Source: Thiomargarita sp. (GTDB lineage: Bacteria > Pseudomonadota > Gammaproteobacteria > Beggiatoales > Beggiatoaceae). Taken from it: DNA of 64,000 bases. The stretch spans positions 3,747-67,746 of the forward strand of contig DYSU01000004.1 of assembly GCA_020726335.1 (NCBI GenBank), in the 5' to 3' direction. Made by a program: the position numbers and the translations under genes. This document shows positions 35,410 through 44,696 of the stretch, piece by piece (within the stretch, counting starts at the first letter, position 1; each line of letters starts with the position of its first letter). The notes beneath the pieces are model-generated. The model saw nothing but the letters and a program-made list of their open reading frames with translations, did not search any database and was not told the DNA's origin.

Positions 35410-36402
35410 ATGAAACAAAAACCAACACAGGGTATTTTAATCAGCAATTTAGGCACGCCCGACGCGCCAACTGCGCCCGCCTTGCGCCGCTATTTAAAAC
35501 AATTTTTATCTGACCCGCGCATTGACACGGGTTTGCCCGCGTGGTTGTGGTGGCTGATTTTGCACGGCATTATTTTGCGTGTTCGTCCACCACAATCAGC
35601 ACGGTTATACCAAAAAATTTGGACGGCACAAGGTTCACCGTTGTTGGCCATCAGTCAACAGCAAGTCATTGCTTTACAACAACATTTACAACATTTGTTG
35701 CCACAAACGCCGCTGTATATTGAATTGGGGATGCGCTATGGTCAACCGAGTATCGCCGCCGCCTTGGCGCGGTTGCAACAGAATAATGTAAACAAAATCA
35801 TTGTGTTGCCGCTGTATCCTCAATATGCGTCTGCCACAACGGCTTCGACTTTTGATGCCATCAGCGCGTATTTTCGCAACCAGCGGTTTATTCCCGCGTT
35901 GCAGTTTATCAGCGATTACCACCAGCATCCGCTGTATATTCAAGCCTTGGCTGACAGTGTGCGCGAACATTGGCAAGAACACGGTCAGAGCGATTTGCTG
36001 TTGTTGTCGTTTCACGGCATTCCGCAATGCATTGCCGATGACGGCGACCCCTATCCGCAACAATGTCAAACCACAGCTCAACTTTTGGCACAGGCGTTGA
36101 ATTTAGCCCCTGAACACTGGCGGCTGTGTTATCAATCGCGCTTTGGCAAAGAGCCGTGGTTGCAACCGTATACCGATGAAACATTGCAAGCCTTGGCCAG
36201 TCAACACCGCCGCGTTGATGTGATTTGCGCAGGCTTTGCCGCCGATTGTTTGGAAACGCTGGAAGAAATCCAAGGCGAAAAGCGCGCCTTGTTTTTGCGA
36301 GCAGGCGGGCAAGATTTTCATTATATTCCTGCACTTAATGCGTGCCAAAGCCATGTTCACGCTTTAAGCCAAATCCTTGTCGATGCGTTATCCCCAGTCT
36401 AA
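35410..36402 (+). CDS. hemH: Ferrochelatase
   Basis: Inserts Fe2+ into protoporphyrin IX in the last step of haem synthesis. N-terminal GILISNLGTPDAPTAPALRRYL, LLLSFHGIP with the catalytic His, and the later YQSRFGKEPWLQPYT and CAGFAADCLETLEEI motifs are diagnostic. The ATG at 35410 gives 330 aa, normal for the family. Upstream in-frame starts at 35350 and 35305 would add residues with no ferrochelatase similarity. The 3' end overlaps the ftsW reading frame by about 20 nt. Haem supply fits the multihaem cytochrome gene nearby. Confidence 0.94.
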   Translation: MKQKPTQGILISNLGTPDAPTAPALRRYLKQFLSDPRIDTGLPAWLWWLILHGIILRVRPPQSARLYQKIWTAQGSPLLAISQQQVIALQQHLQHLLPQTPLYIELGMRYGQPSIAAALARLQQNNVNKIIVLPLYPQYASATTASTFDAISAYFRNQRFIPALQFISDYHQHPLYIQALADSVREHWQEHGQSDLLLLSFHGIPQCIADDGDPYPQQCQTTAQLLAQALNLAPEHWRLCYQSRFGKEPWLQPYTDETLQALASQHRRVDVICAGFAADCLETLEEIQGEKRALFLRAGGQDFHYIPALNACQSHVHALSQILVDALSPV

Positions 36403-37558
36403 ACCACGGGTGATGGGGGTCAAACGCCATGATCCATGGTTGCTGATTCCCAGCCTGTTGTTGTTGGCGCTGGGTTTGATCATGGTGTTGTCCACGTCCA
36501 TCAACATTGCCGAAAAGCAGTTTAACGACCCCTTGGCTTTGTTTTGGCGACAAACCACGTTTGCCGCGTTGGGTTTGTTATGGGGTTTGGTTTTTTATCA
36601 AATTCCGATCATGTTTTGGCAACGCATTAATGGCTATCTCATTATATTAACAGGGCTTTTATTGTTGTTGGTGTTGATTCCGCCGCTGGGTCATGAAGTT
36701 AACGGCAGTATGCGCTGGTTCAGATTGAGCGGTTTTTCCCTGCAACCGTCCGAAGCGATGAAACTGGCGATGATCATGTATTTGGCAGGCTATTTAATCC
36801 GCCGCCAAGATGAAATTCGCCTTGCGTTGAAAGGCTTTTTTAAAGCCATGCTGGTGTTGATTGTCATCAGCAGTTTGATTTTGCTTGAACCCGATTACGG
36901 CGCGACCGTGGTGTTGTTCAGCACCGCGTTGGGCATGTTGTTCATCGCAGGCGTGCCAATGCGTCATTTTTTGCTGTGGTTTGGCAGCGTCAGCTTGGCA
37001 TTGGCTTTAATCGGTGTGTTCGCTTCTTATCGCATCCAACGCTTGACCACGTTTTTAGACCCGTGGGCAGACCCGTTTGACAAAGGGTTTCAATTGGTGC
37101 AAGCCTTGATCGCCATAGGCCGTGGCCATTGGTTTGGCGTGGGTTTGGGTGCAAGCGTGCAAAAATTCACCTATTTGCCCGAAGCCCACACCGATTTTTT
37201 GTTTGCCATTTTGGCTGAAGAGCTGGGGTTTATCGGCAGTGTCAGCGTGTTAATCTTGTTCAGCCTGTTGATTTTTCGCAGTTTTTATATTGCCCAACAA
37301 GCGATGCAGGCAAAACTGTATTACGCCGCTTATTTGGCCTATGGCATCAGTTTGAGTTTGGGTTTGCAAGTGGGGATCAATTTGGGCGTGAATATGGGGC
37401 TGTTGCCAACCAAAGGTTTAACCTTGCCCTTGATGAGTTACGGCGGCAGTAACTTATTGATTATATTCATCATGCTGGCGATTTTGTCGCGGGTTCATTA
37501 TGAAACCCCAATCACCTCCAGCAAGCCTAAAAAATGTGATTCACAGGCAAATGTTTGA
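36383..37558 (+). CDS. ftsW: Peptidoglycan glycosyltransferase FtsW (SEDS family)
   Basis: Ten-helix membrane glycan polymerase of the division septum. PLGHEVNGSMRWFRLSGFSLQPSE, LLEPDYGATVVL (catalytic Asp region), PEAHTDFLFAILAEELG and LPLMSYGGSNLL are the FtsW signatures. It could start at 36383 (ATG, overlapping hemH) or at 36413 (ATG, 10 nt after the hemH stop). The latter gives 381 aa, and the upstream signals are weak in both cases. It is not in a division/cell-wall cluster: the murD-like and murG genes lie 21 kb away, and two other genes occupy the usual place of ftsW there. Confidence 0.92.
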   Translation: MRYPQSKPRVMGVKRHDPWLLIPSLLLLALGLIMVLSTSINIAEKQFNDPLALFWRQTTFAALGLLWGLVFYQIPIMFWQRINGYLIILTGLLLLLVLIPPLGHEVNGSMRWFRLSGFSLQPSEAMKLAMIMYLAGYLIRRQDEIRLALKGFFKAMLVLIVISSLILLEPDYGATVVLFSTALGMLFIAGVPMRHFLLWFGSVSLALALIGVFASYRIQRLTTFLDPWADPFDKGFQLVQALIAIGRGHWFGVGLGASVQKFTYLPEAHTDFLFAILAEELGFIGSVSVLILFSLLIFRSFYIAQQAMQAKLYYAAYLAYGISLSLGLQVGINLGVNMGLLPTKGLTLPLMSYGGSNLLIIFIMLAILSRVHYETPITSSKPKKCDSQANV

Positions 37559-37594
37559 AATCTTGGCAAGAACCGCTGAAAATAGACCAAAAAT

Positions 37595-37603
37595 TGCTAT
37601 ACT
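37595..37603 (+). promoter_or_regulatory. Candidate extended -10 promoter of the multihaem cytochrome gene
   Basis: TGCTATACT forms an extended -10 element 46 nt before the start codon. No good -35 hexamer is visible, which is tolerated with extended -10 promoters. Confidence 0.4.
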
Positions 37604-37648
37604 CAATTTTGCAGAAAAATGCTTAAAATCAATGAAAAGGAAAATATA

Positions 37649-38848
37649 ATGCGTTGGATTAAACAAAAAATCATCTATGGAGGTTGTCTTTTTATTGGGT
37701 TGGCAGTCAATGCTTCGATGGCTGAAACCACGTTGCCTTATCGGGTTTCGGCACAAACGTGCGGCGCAGTCGGCTGTCACGATGACATTTATGCCCAATG
37801 GCAAGACTCCATGCACGCCCACAGTTCACCGTTGCGTGATGAAGTCCATGCCGCCGCCTATCAACAAGTTGTCGGCGACCCCAAAAAAGAAGGCCTGACG
37901 CTCAACGGCCAATACCCCATTTGCTTAAAATGTCACGCGCCCAACGCGGCCAAAGACCGAAAAACCAAAATTGACCAAGAAAACTACGCCGAAGGGGTCA
38001 ATTGTTTAACCTGTCATACGGTCAAACGATTTTTAGGCGTGAAAGGCGAGCAAGTGGGCATTGAAGCGTATGACATTTCCACCACCCATTTACAAGGGCC
38101 TTCGGGGCGGTTTCTCAACCCTGATCAAGAGGCTGTTCACCCGTTTCCAATGCAACCCCGCCAAGCCACGTTGCGCAGCAGTGAAATTTGTTTGGGCTGT
38201 CACAGCCGCTATTTTGATGCCAAAGGCCATGAAATTTGCGCCACAGGCGAAGAATATCAACAAAATGCAAACAATATCACCTGCCAATCATGCCACATGC
38301 CCAAGCTGGGCGGACAAGATTCCACTGACCACAGCTTTTTAGGTGGCCACAGCGATACTTTGCTCAAACGCGCAGTGATTTTAACCGTAGACAGCCAAAT
38401 CCAAGCCGACCAACTGCAATTGACCGTCACCCTTCGCAACATGTTGCCGCACAAATTTCCCAGCGGCAGCCCATACCGCTACGTGTTATTAACCCTCAGC
38501 GCGCTGGACACTAAAAATGAATTGTTGTGGTCAAACTTTGATTCTTTGCCCCGTGATTTGAGCCAAGACCCCAAAGCCGTGTTTAAATACACCCTGTTAG
38601 ATAAAAAAAGCCAGCCAGCCAGTCCGTTTATAGCGGATAAAACAGGTGATGACAGCCGCTTAAAACCCAACGAAACGCGCCAGCTCCGCTATCAAATTCC
38701 GCAGGCTAAAGTGGCAAAAATTCGGGCTGAATTGCTGTATAACGTTTTAACGCCCGAAGTGATTGACGCATTGGGCGATGAATTAACGGGCGATTTGGCC
38801 AGCCCTGCGGTGGTCGCCATCAGTGAAATTCGCTTGCCCGCTGAATAA
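37649..38848 (+). CDS. Periplasmic multihaem cytochrome c (cytochrome c554/NrfA-like family)
   Basis: 399 aa. After a signal peptide (IIYGGCLFIGLAVNASMA) come haem motifs CGAVGCH (Cys38-His44, a C-x4-C-H form), CLKCH, CLTCH, CLGCH and CQSCH, so four canonical and one extended site, five haems in all. The first segment (DDIYAQWQDSMHA) is typical of the cytochrome c554-type family found in sulfur and nitrogen oxidisers. The C-terminal 170 residues are haem-free and beta-rich. Electron partner and substrate are unknown. AAAAGGA precedes the ATG at 37649; a longer frame from 37619 lacks an RBS. Confidence 0.85.
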   Translation: MRWIKQKIIYGGCLFIGLAVNASMAETTLPYRVSAQTCGAVGCHDDIYAQWQDSMHAHSSPLRDEVHAAAYQQVVGDPKKEGLTLNGQYPICLKCHAPNAAKDRKTKIDQENYAEGVNCLTCHTVKRFLGVKGEQVGIEAYDISTTHLQGPSGRFLNPDQEAVHPFPMQPRQATLRSSEICLGCHSRYFDAKGHEICATGEEYQQNANNITCQSCHMPKLGGQDSTDHSFLGGHSDTLLKRAVILTVDSQIQADQLQLTVTLRNMLPHKFPSGSPYRYVLLTLSALDTKNELLWSNFDSLPRDLSQDPKAVFKYTLLDKKSQPASPFIADKTGDDSRLKPNETRQLRYQIPQAKVAKIRAELLYNVLTPEVIDALGDELTGDLASPAVVAISEIRLPAE

Positions 38849-38863
38849 ACCAGAGATTTCACC

Positions 38864-41752
38864 ATGTTGCCCGATGAATTACAGCCCATTTTTGCCCAAC
38901 AACAACAGCAATTTCAACACACAGCCGCTTTTAACGCGCTCTTGGCCCAGCATCCCGACATCGCCAACAGCCATGCCAGAGTGTGGGCGTGTAGTCCGTT
39001 TGCCTTTCAAATTTGCAACCGTTATTTCAATTTATTCAATGAGTTGGTTAAGTCTGGCGATTTGCAACGCCACTACAGCCCAACCGATTATCTTGATAAA
39101 TTACAACGCGATATTCCCCAAATTGACCACGAACCCCTGTTTTGGCAACAACTGCGCCAGATGCGTGCGCTTGAGATGTTGCGCATCGTGTGGCGCGATT
39201 TGGCGGGTTGGTCAGATTTGACGGAACAACTGGCCGATTTGAGCCAACTGGCCGATGCGATGATTCAATTCGTGGTCGAAAAACTCTACGCACTGCAAGT
39301 GGCGCGCTTTGGCACACCTTGCGATGCCAAAGGTTTGCCGCAACCGTTGCTGGTGTTGGGTATGGGCAAATTGGGCGGGCGTGAGCTGAATTTTTCCTCT
39401 GATATTGATTTGATTTTTTGTTATCCCGATACAGGGCAAACCCAGCACCCCAACCCAAAACAAGTGCGTGATAATCAAGAATTTTTTACCCGCTTGGGGC
39501 AAAAAGTGATTCAGGCGTTGAACAACAAAACCGCTGATGGCTTTGTCTATCGGGTGGACATGCGTCTGCGTCCGTTTGGCGACAGCGGCGCGCTGGTCGC
39601 CACCTTTGCCGCATTGGAAGATTATTATCAAAGCCATGGGCGCGAATGGGAACGCTATGCGATGATCAAAATGCGGGTCATCAACGGCACGCTTGCTGAA
39701 CAACAAACCGTGGCAAAACTGATTCAACCCTTTGTTTATCGGCGTTATTTGGACTTTTCGGCGTTTCGCGCCTTGCAAGAGATGAAACAGCAGATTAACC
39801 AAGAAATGCGGCGCAAAGGACAAGCCACAGATTTAAAGCTGGGACAAGGCGGCATCCGTGAAATTGAATTCATTTGTCAGGCATTGCAATTATTGCGCGG
39901 CGGTCGCCAGCCCTTGTTGCAACAACGCCATTTGCTCACCAGTTTGCGCCATCTGGCACAATGCAAACTGTTGCCCGAAACTGTGGCCACCGAATTGAGC
40001 CAAGCCTATATTTTTCTGCGCACGGCTGAACACCGTTTACAAATGATTGAAGACCAGCAAACCCAATGCTTGCCCAGCGACCGTTTGAATCAACAACGGT
40101 TGACTTTTGCCATGGGCTTTCCTGATTGGCCCCGTTTTTTGGACACCTTGCAGGCTTTACAACAGCGGGTTCACAGCCATTATAACCAAGTGGTTTCAGG
40201 GGTTTATTGCGATGAAGATGTTTGTGCCATGGCAACGCAACCGCCGCGTTACGATTGGGTTATCGTTTGGCAACAATGCCGACAAAACCCTGCGCAGATT
40301 GATAAAAAAATCTTGCAACAACAAGGCTTTAAACAAAGTGATCGGCTTGTCGAAAAACTGCAACAATTCCTGTCCAGCTATGGAGTGCGCAACATGGACG
40401 CGCTCAGTGACAGCCGTTTGCAACAATTCATGCCGCTGTTGTTGGCGCAAGTCAGCCAAGCCAAAACGCCTGATGCCACGTTCTTGCGTTTACTCTTGTT
40501 GGTGGAAAAAATTGCGCGCCGCAGTGTTTATTTGTCGCTGTTGCTTGAAAACCCGCGGGCGTTGGCTTTGTTGGTCAATTTATTTGAGCAAAGCGAATGG
40601 GTGGCGCAACAGGTGACGCAATACCCGCTGTTGTTGGATGGCTTGCTGGATTCGCGCCGTTTATACGACATTTTAGACAGCCACGCGCTGGACAATGCGT
40701 TGCAAGCCAACTTAACCCATCTGCCGCTGGATGACATGGAAATGCAAATGGATGTGATGCGTCAATTTAAATTGGCGCAGGTGTTGAGCATCGCCGCCAG
40801 CGAATTGGCAGGCAAATTGGCGGTGGAGAAAACCAGCGATTATTTGACCGCGATTGCCGACAGTTTAATTCGGCAAACCTTGGCCATGGCATGGCAACAA
40901 TTGGCCGAAAAACACGGCGAACCGAGGGTGGAACGCGATGGCTCGTTGCAAAAAGTTGGGTTTTGTATCATCGCTTATGGCAAAGCGGGCGGCATTGAAA
41001 TGAGCTATGGTTCAGACATCGACATGGTGTTTTTACACGACAGCGAAGGCGATGGCCACACAGACGGCGCGAAGTCCCTGGATAACAACGTGTTTTTCGC
41101 CCGATTGGCCAAGCGCATCATCCATTTATTGATGACCCCCACGGCGGCGGGTTATTTATATCAAGTGGACAACCGTTTGCGCCCGCGTGGCAATGCAGGG
41201 CTGTTGGTCAGCAGTTTGGCCGCATTTTGGCAGTATCAACAAAGCGAAGCGTGGACGTGGGAACATCAAGCGTTGATTCGCGCCCGTCCTGTCGCAGGTG
41301 ATGTGGCGTGCCAACAACAGTTTACCGCCCTGCGCCATGAGATTTTAAGCCAGCCACGCGACCTTGAAAAACTGCGTCGAGACATTCACGCCATGCGGCA
41401 AAAAATGCGCGACAATTTAGACCGCTCCACAACCGAGGTTTTTGACCTCAAGCAAGGCGCGGGCGGCATCACCGACATTGAATTTTTGGTGCAATATTGG
41501 GTGTTGCGCCATGCGCACCTATACCCTGTGTTGATCAGCAACACGGGCATGTTGCCATTGCTAAAATTTTGTTTTCAAAATCAACTGGTTAGTGAAGAAG
41601 ATTACAATACATTGTCTTCGGCTTATCGCAACTACCGCACTGCCGTGCATCGCTTGGTCTTGCAAAACCAAGCGGCGCAAGTTTCCGAAAATCTTTATCA
41701 AGAACAAAAACTTGCAGTGCAAGCGGTGTATCAACGCTTGTTGGCTTGTTGA
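38864..41752 (+). CDS. glnE: Bifunctional glutamine synthetase adenylyltransferase / adenylyl-removing enzyme
   Basis: Cytoplasmic regulator that adds AMP to and removes it from glutamine synthetase in response to PII and glutamine. The 962 aa are near the E. coli length (946). Two nucleotidyltransferase domains are visible: GMGKLGGRELNFSSDIDLIF (about residues 167-186, deadenylylase side) and AYGKAGGIEMSYGSDIDMVF (about 706-725, adenylylase side). In the second, the usual GKLGG is GKAGG. Both GSDxD acid pairs are intact. The gene overlaps the tlpA-like gene in antisense by 164 nt. No glnA, glnD or glnB is adjacent. Confidence 0.96.
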   Translation: MLPDELQPIFAQQQQQFQHTAAFNALLAQHPDIANSHARVWACSPFAFQICNRYFNLFNELVKSGDLQRHYSPTDYLDKLQRDIPQIDHEPLFWQQLRQMRALEMLRIVWRDLAGWSDLTEQLADLSQLADAMIQFVVEKLYALQVARFGTPCDAKGLPQPLLVLGMGKLGGRELNFSSDIDLIFCYPDTGQTQHPNPKQVRDNQEFFTRLGQKVIQALNNKTADGFVYRVDMRLRPFGDSGALVATFAALEDYYQSHGREWERYAMIKMRVINGTLAEQQTVAKLIQPFVYRRYLDFSAFRALQEMKQQINQEMRRKGQATDLKLGQGGIREIEFICQALQLLRGGRQPLLQQRHLLTSLRHLAQCKLLPETVATELSQAYIFLRTAEHRLQMIEDQQTQCLPSDRLNQQRLTFAMGFPDWPRFLDTLQALQQRVHSHYNQVVSGVYCDEDVCAMATQPPRYDWVIVWQQCRQNPAQIDKKILQQQGFKQSDRLVEKLQQFLSSYGVRNMDALSDSRLQQFMPLLLAQVSQAKTPDATFLRLLLLVEKIARRSVYLSLLLENPRALALLVNLFEQSEWVAQQVTQYPLLLDGLLDSRRLYDILDSHALDNALQANLTHLPLDDMEMQMDVMRQFKLAQVLSIAASELAGKLAVEKTSDYLTAIADSLIRQTLAMAWQQLAEKHGEPRVERDGSLQKVGFCIIAYGKAGGIEMSYGSDIDMVFLHDSEGDGHTDGAKSLDNNVFFARLAKRIIHLLMTPTAAGYLYQVDNRLRPRGNAGLLVSSLAAFWQYQQSEAWTWEHQALIRARPVAGDVACQQQFTALRHEILSQPRDLEKLRRDIHAMRQKMRDNLDRSTTEVFDLKQGAGGITDIEFLVQYWVLRHAHLYPVLISNTGMLPLLKFCFQNQLVSEEDYNTLSSAYRNYRTAVHRLVLQNQAAQVSENLYQEQKLAVQAVYQRLLAC

Positions 41753-42260
41753 GCCGCACAGGGACATGCGGCGTGCCATATTGGGCTTTTAATTGGGTCA
41801 ATTTCAGCTCCAATTGATCATAGCTGATCAAGCCTAAATATTTATCCATCACCTGTCCATCGGGGTTGATAAAATAGCTGGCGGGCAAGGCATCGACAAG
41901 CAAAATATTGCTAATGCGTTGATTTTCCTGCACATCAGCATAAACTGGATAAGGAATGGCATAATCATCAATCAATTGCTTAAGTTGCACATTGTTGATG
42001 CGGTCTTGATTAATGCCAATCAAGGTTACATCGTCGTTTTGCTCATGAAAGCTGATTAAATCAGGGATTTCCGTCCGACACGGCGGACACCAACTGGCCC
42101 AATAATTCAACACCACCCATTGACCGCGATAATCAGCCAAATGATGTTGTTGGCCGTCCACATCCTGCAACGCAAAATCCAATGCTTGGCTTTGGTCAAA
42201 TGCCAATATTCGTCCGCTCAAAAACCCCAATAACAGCAAAAATAAAACTTTTTTCAACAT
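41589..42260 (-). CDS. TlpA-like periplasmic thiol-disulfide oxidoreductase
   Basis: 223 aa. A signal peptide (KVLFLLLLGFLSGRILA) is followed by a thioredoxin fold with the redox motif WASWCPPCRTEIPD and the cis-Pro region VDALPASYFINPDG. This class reduces apocytochrome c or other periplasmic disulfides. The thioredoxin domain ends about residue 168. The last 54 codons lie antisense within the 3' end of glnE and encode a basic tail unlike the family, as if the ancestral stop had been lost. I chose the ATG at 42260 because AAAAGG lies 8 nt upstream; a GTG 9 nt earlier is less likely. Confidence 0.88.
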   Translation of the reverse strand: MLKKVLFLLLLGFLSGRILAFDQSQALDFALQDVDGQQHHLADYRGQWVVLNYWASWCPPCRTEIPDLISFHEQNDDVTLIGINQDRINNVQLKQLIDDYAIPYPVYADVQENQRISNILLVDALPASYFINPDGQVMDKYLGLISYDQLELKLTQLKAQYGTPHVPVRLNKPTSVDTPLALQVFVLDKDFRKLAPLGFARPSDARQCGSCDKPKTMYCNLLH

Positions 42261-42315
42261 ATTGCACACCTTTTCTAAAAAATCGTTTTAATTTTAAAGA
42301 GCTTAACCATAATAA

Positions 42316-42453
42316 TCAAGCTTTTTGCATGGCGGCCAATACCCCGTCCCAAAAATCCAATCGCGCTTTAATTGCACGCTGGGCGGCGGCAATCGCTTGT
42401 TCGGTTTTGTTCGCATCTGGGCCGAAGGAAAATGACGGTGCATCAAGGCGCAT
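42316..42453 (-). CDS. Possible small protein of 45 aa
   Basis: A short minus-strand frame starting with ATG at 42453. It encodes a peptide rich in Ala, with charged residues (GPDANKTEQAIAAAQRAIKA, then RLDFWDG) and an amphipathic helix pattern that looks protein-coding rather than random. No clear RBS is present. The frame upstream is blocked by a TAA about 24 nt before the ATG. It could be a genuine small protein in front of the tlpA-like gene or the remnant C-terminus of an older gene. I do not recognise a family. Confidence 0.35.
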   Translation of the reverse strand: MRLDAPSFSFGPDANKTEQAIAAAQRAIKARLDFWDGVLAAMQKA

Positions 42454-42460
42454 TCGCCAC

Positions 42461-42490
42461 GAGACAAGCCGCTCAATTTATCGGTATAAT
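42461..42490 (+). promoter_or_regulatory. Candidate sigma-70 promoter of the YciC-like gene
   Basis: GAGACA (42461-42466), an 18-nt spacer and a perfect TATAAT (42485-42490) lie about 30 nt before the start codon of the membrane-protein gene on the plus strand. Confidence 0.55.
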
Positions 42491-42520
42491 GGGCGTTGGT
42501 TTAATGATTTTTAAAAAACA

Positions 42521-43309
42521 ATGTTCAAATTGGCAACTGCTCCACAAAACCCTGACCAAGTGATTCAAAATGCTTGGTTTTTATTTATCCACAGTTGGCG
42601 TTCAGTGGCCGCGTGGGCGTTTTTATTGGCCTTGATCAGCATTTTGCCTAACGTATTGATTCCCGAACTGAATGCCAGTGACTACCCCACTAAAATTCAA
42701 GGGACAAAAATTTTCAGCGATTATTTGTTGCTGTATTTTATGCTGTTGATTTTCTTTCAAAACAGTTTAATTTTGCGCTTGCATCAATTTATGCACCAAC
42801 AAAGCAAGCCTTTGGCCTACACCTTAACCCATGCTTTTTATAAAATGTTGCCGCTGTTTTTGGCTTCGGTGTTGTTTGCCGTGGTGGTGGGTTTGGGTTT
42901 GATGGCGTTTGTGTTGCCGGGCTTGTTTTTCGCGTTGCGCTTGGTGTTTTATACGCCGCTGATACTGTTGCATGAACAAGGGGTTTTGTCCAGCCTGCAA
43001 GCCAGTTTTCAATTGACCCAAAACCAAAGCTGGCGCACTTTGCAAGTCATGTTGATGCCTATTGCTGTCTTTTTTATCAGTTCATTGCTGTTGACTTTGT
43101 TCTCTAATTTATTGATACAATTGGGTTTAACCGCAGACAGCCAGAGCTTCAATACCCTCATTTTATGGGCGCAATTTGGCTTGACGGCATTGATCAGCCC
43201 GCTGTTTTATGCCTTCATCCTGGTACAATTACACGATTTACAATTGCGTGCGGGTTTAAAACCCAAAAATAACAGCAATGAAAACAATGACAAGGAGTTG
43301 ATTGCCTGA
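42521..43309 (+). CDS. YciC/UPF0259-like polytopic membrane protein
   Basis: 262 aa with about six hydrophobic segments. The sequence GLMAFVLPGLFFALRLVFYTPLILLHEQGVLSSLQASF is typical of the YciC/UPF0259 and glycerophosphodiesterase-type membrane domain group. In that group, an amphipathic segment after xLPGLxxxxR precedes a conserved F/L-S xxSxxL motif. Function is unknown; envelope-related roles have been proposed for relatives. There is no good RBS before the ATG and the leader is short. The stop overlaps the ATG of the OsmC-like gene by 1 nt. Confidence 0.7.
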   Translation: MFKLATAPQNPDQVIQNAWFLFIHSWRSVAAWAFLLALISILPNVLIPELNASDYPTKIQGTKIFSDYLLLYFMLLIFFQNSLILRLHQFMHQQSKPLAYTLTHAFYKMLPLFLASVLFAVVVGLGLMAFVLPGLFFALRLVFYTPLILLHEQGVLSSLQASFQLTQNQSWRTLQVMLMPIAVFFISSLLLTLFSNLLIQLGLTADSQSFNTLILWAQFGLTALISPLFYAFILVQLHDLQLRAGLKPKNNSNENNDKELIA

Positions 43310-43725
43310 TGAATGTAACGGTGAAATGGTTGAAAAATGCACGCATGTTGGGGCAAACAGGCAGTGGCCATGAAGTGAGCATGGACGGCCCTGAATCCAT
43401 CGGCGGGCAAAATTTGGGTGCGCGTCCCATGGAAATGGTGTTGCTCGGTTTGGGCGGTTGCGCCATGGTTGATGTGGTGTCAATTCTGCAAAAAAGTCGG
43501 CAAAATGTGCGCGGTTGCCATGTTGAAATCAGCGCGCAACGGGCTGAAAATCAAGTGCCTGCGGTGTTCACTGATATTCATTTGCATTTTGTCGTCAGCG
43601 GTGATGGTTTGAAAAGCACCCAAGTGGCGCGGGCGGTCAGTTTGTCGGCAGAAAAATATTGTTCGGTGTCGAAAATGTTGGAAAAAACCGCCACCATCAG
43701 CCATGATTATGAAGTTTTATCATGA
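43309..43725 (+). CDS. OsmC/Ohr-family protein (YhfA-like)
   Basis: 138 aa of the OsmC fold. The two family cysteines are present: one in [12 protein letters not shown] (about residue 49) and one in [12 protein letters not shown] (about residue 121). Relatives remove organic hydroperoxides with these thiols, though the YhfA-type branch is less clear. The N-terminal [20 protein letters not shown] is typical of the YhfA group. It is coupled by a 1-nt overlap to the upstream gene and by a 4-nt overlap to fcl. Confidence 0.85.
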   Translation: MNVTVKWLKNARMLGQTGSGHEVSMDGPESIGGQNLGARPMEMVLLGLGGCAMVDVVSILQKSRQNVRGCHVEISAQRAENQVPAVFTDIHLHFVVSGDGLKSTQVARAVSLSAEKYCSVSKMLEKTATISHDYEVLS

Positions 43726-44696
43726 GGCCTGACGAACGGATTTATGTCGCCGGCCACCGTGGTTTGGTGGGTTCAGCAATTGTGCGCCAACTGCGCCAAG
43801 CAGGGTTTAACCCGCTCATCACGCGCAACCATCAAGAGCTGGATTTGACCCAACAAGCGGCGGTGCAACAGTTTTTTCAACAAAATAAAATTGATCGCGT
43901 GGTGTTGGCGGCGGCCAAAGTCGGCGGCATTTATGCCAACAATACCCAACCTGCTGAATTCATTTATCAAAATTTAATGATGGCCAGCAATGTGATTCAC
44001 AGCGCGTGGCAAGCGGGGATAAAACATCTGTTGTTTTTGGGCAGTTCGTGTATTTATCCCAAACGGGCTGCGCAACCGATGAGCGAAAGCGCGCTGTTGC
44101 AAGGTTCTTTAGAGCCGACCAATGAGCCTTATGCCATTGCCAAAATTGCGGGCATCAAACTGTGCGAATCGTATAACCGCCAATACCAAACCCAATACCG
44201 TGCGGTCATGCCCACCAATTTATACGGCCCTGAAGACAATTTTCATCCGACCCACAGCCATGTGATTCCCGCGTTGATCGGCAAATTTCATCACGCAGTC
44301 AGCCATCATCTGCCGCAGGTGGAAATTTGGGGAACAGGCCAAGCGCGGCGCGAATTTTTGCATGTGGATGACATGGCGGAGGCGTGTATTTTTGTCATGG
44401 ATTTGGATGAGCAAGTTTATCAACAACAGACCCAACCGATGTGTTCCCATTTGAATATTGGCACAGGCCAAGATATTCGCATCCAAGAGCTGGCGGACAT
44501 GCTGGCCGACATCAGCGGTTTTACGGGCGAAATCGTTTATAACCACGATAAACCCGATGGCGCGCCGCGCAAACTGCTCAACACCGCTAAAATCAACCAA
44601 CTGGGTTGGCGGGCAAAAATTGATTTGTATACAGGATTAAAACAGACTTATCAATGGTTTGCCTGTTCACATTGGGCAAATACATCGGCCATATGA
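43722..44696 (+). CDS. fcl: GDP-L-fucose synthase
   Basis: 324-aa NADPH-dependent epimerase/reductase converting GDP-4-keto-6-deoxymannose to GDP-L-fucose for surface glycans. The Rossmann motif [25 protein letters not shown] and catalytic [11 protein letters not shown] (Tyr-x3-Lys) are present, as is the C-terminal [12 protein letters not shown]. gmd (GDP-mannose dehydratase), the usual partner, is not in the window. The gene overlaps the OsmC-like gene by 4 nt and the convergent TPR gene by 46 nt. Confidence 0.93.
   Translation: MRPDERIYVAGHRGLVGSAIVRQLRQAGFNPLITRNHQELDLTQQAAVQQFFQQNKIDRVVLAAAKVGGIYANNTQPAEFIYQNLMMASNVIHSAWQAGIKHLLFLGSSCIYPKRAAQPMSESALLQGSLEPTNEPYAIAKIAGIKLCESYNRQYQTQYRAVMPTNLYGPEDNFHPTHSHVIPALIGKFHHAVSHHLPQVEIWGTGQARREFLHVDDMAEACIFVMDLDEQVYQQQTQPMCSHLNIGTGQDIRIQELADMLADISGFTGEIVYNHDKPDGAPRKLLNTAKINQLGWRAKIDLYTGLKQTYQWFACSHWANTSAI

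Noticed and set aside
39212-39823. 203-aa minus-strand reading frame inside glnE
   Set aside because: Antisense shadow of the conserved nucleotidyltransferase domain; composition follows from the glnE codons.
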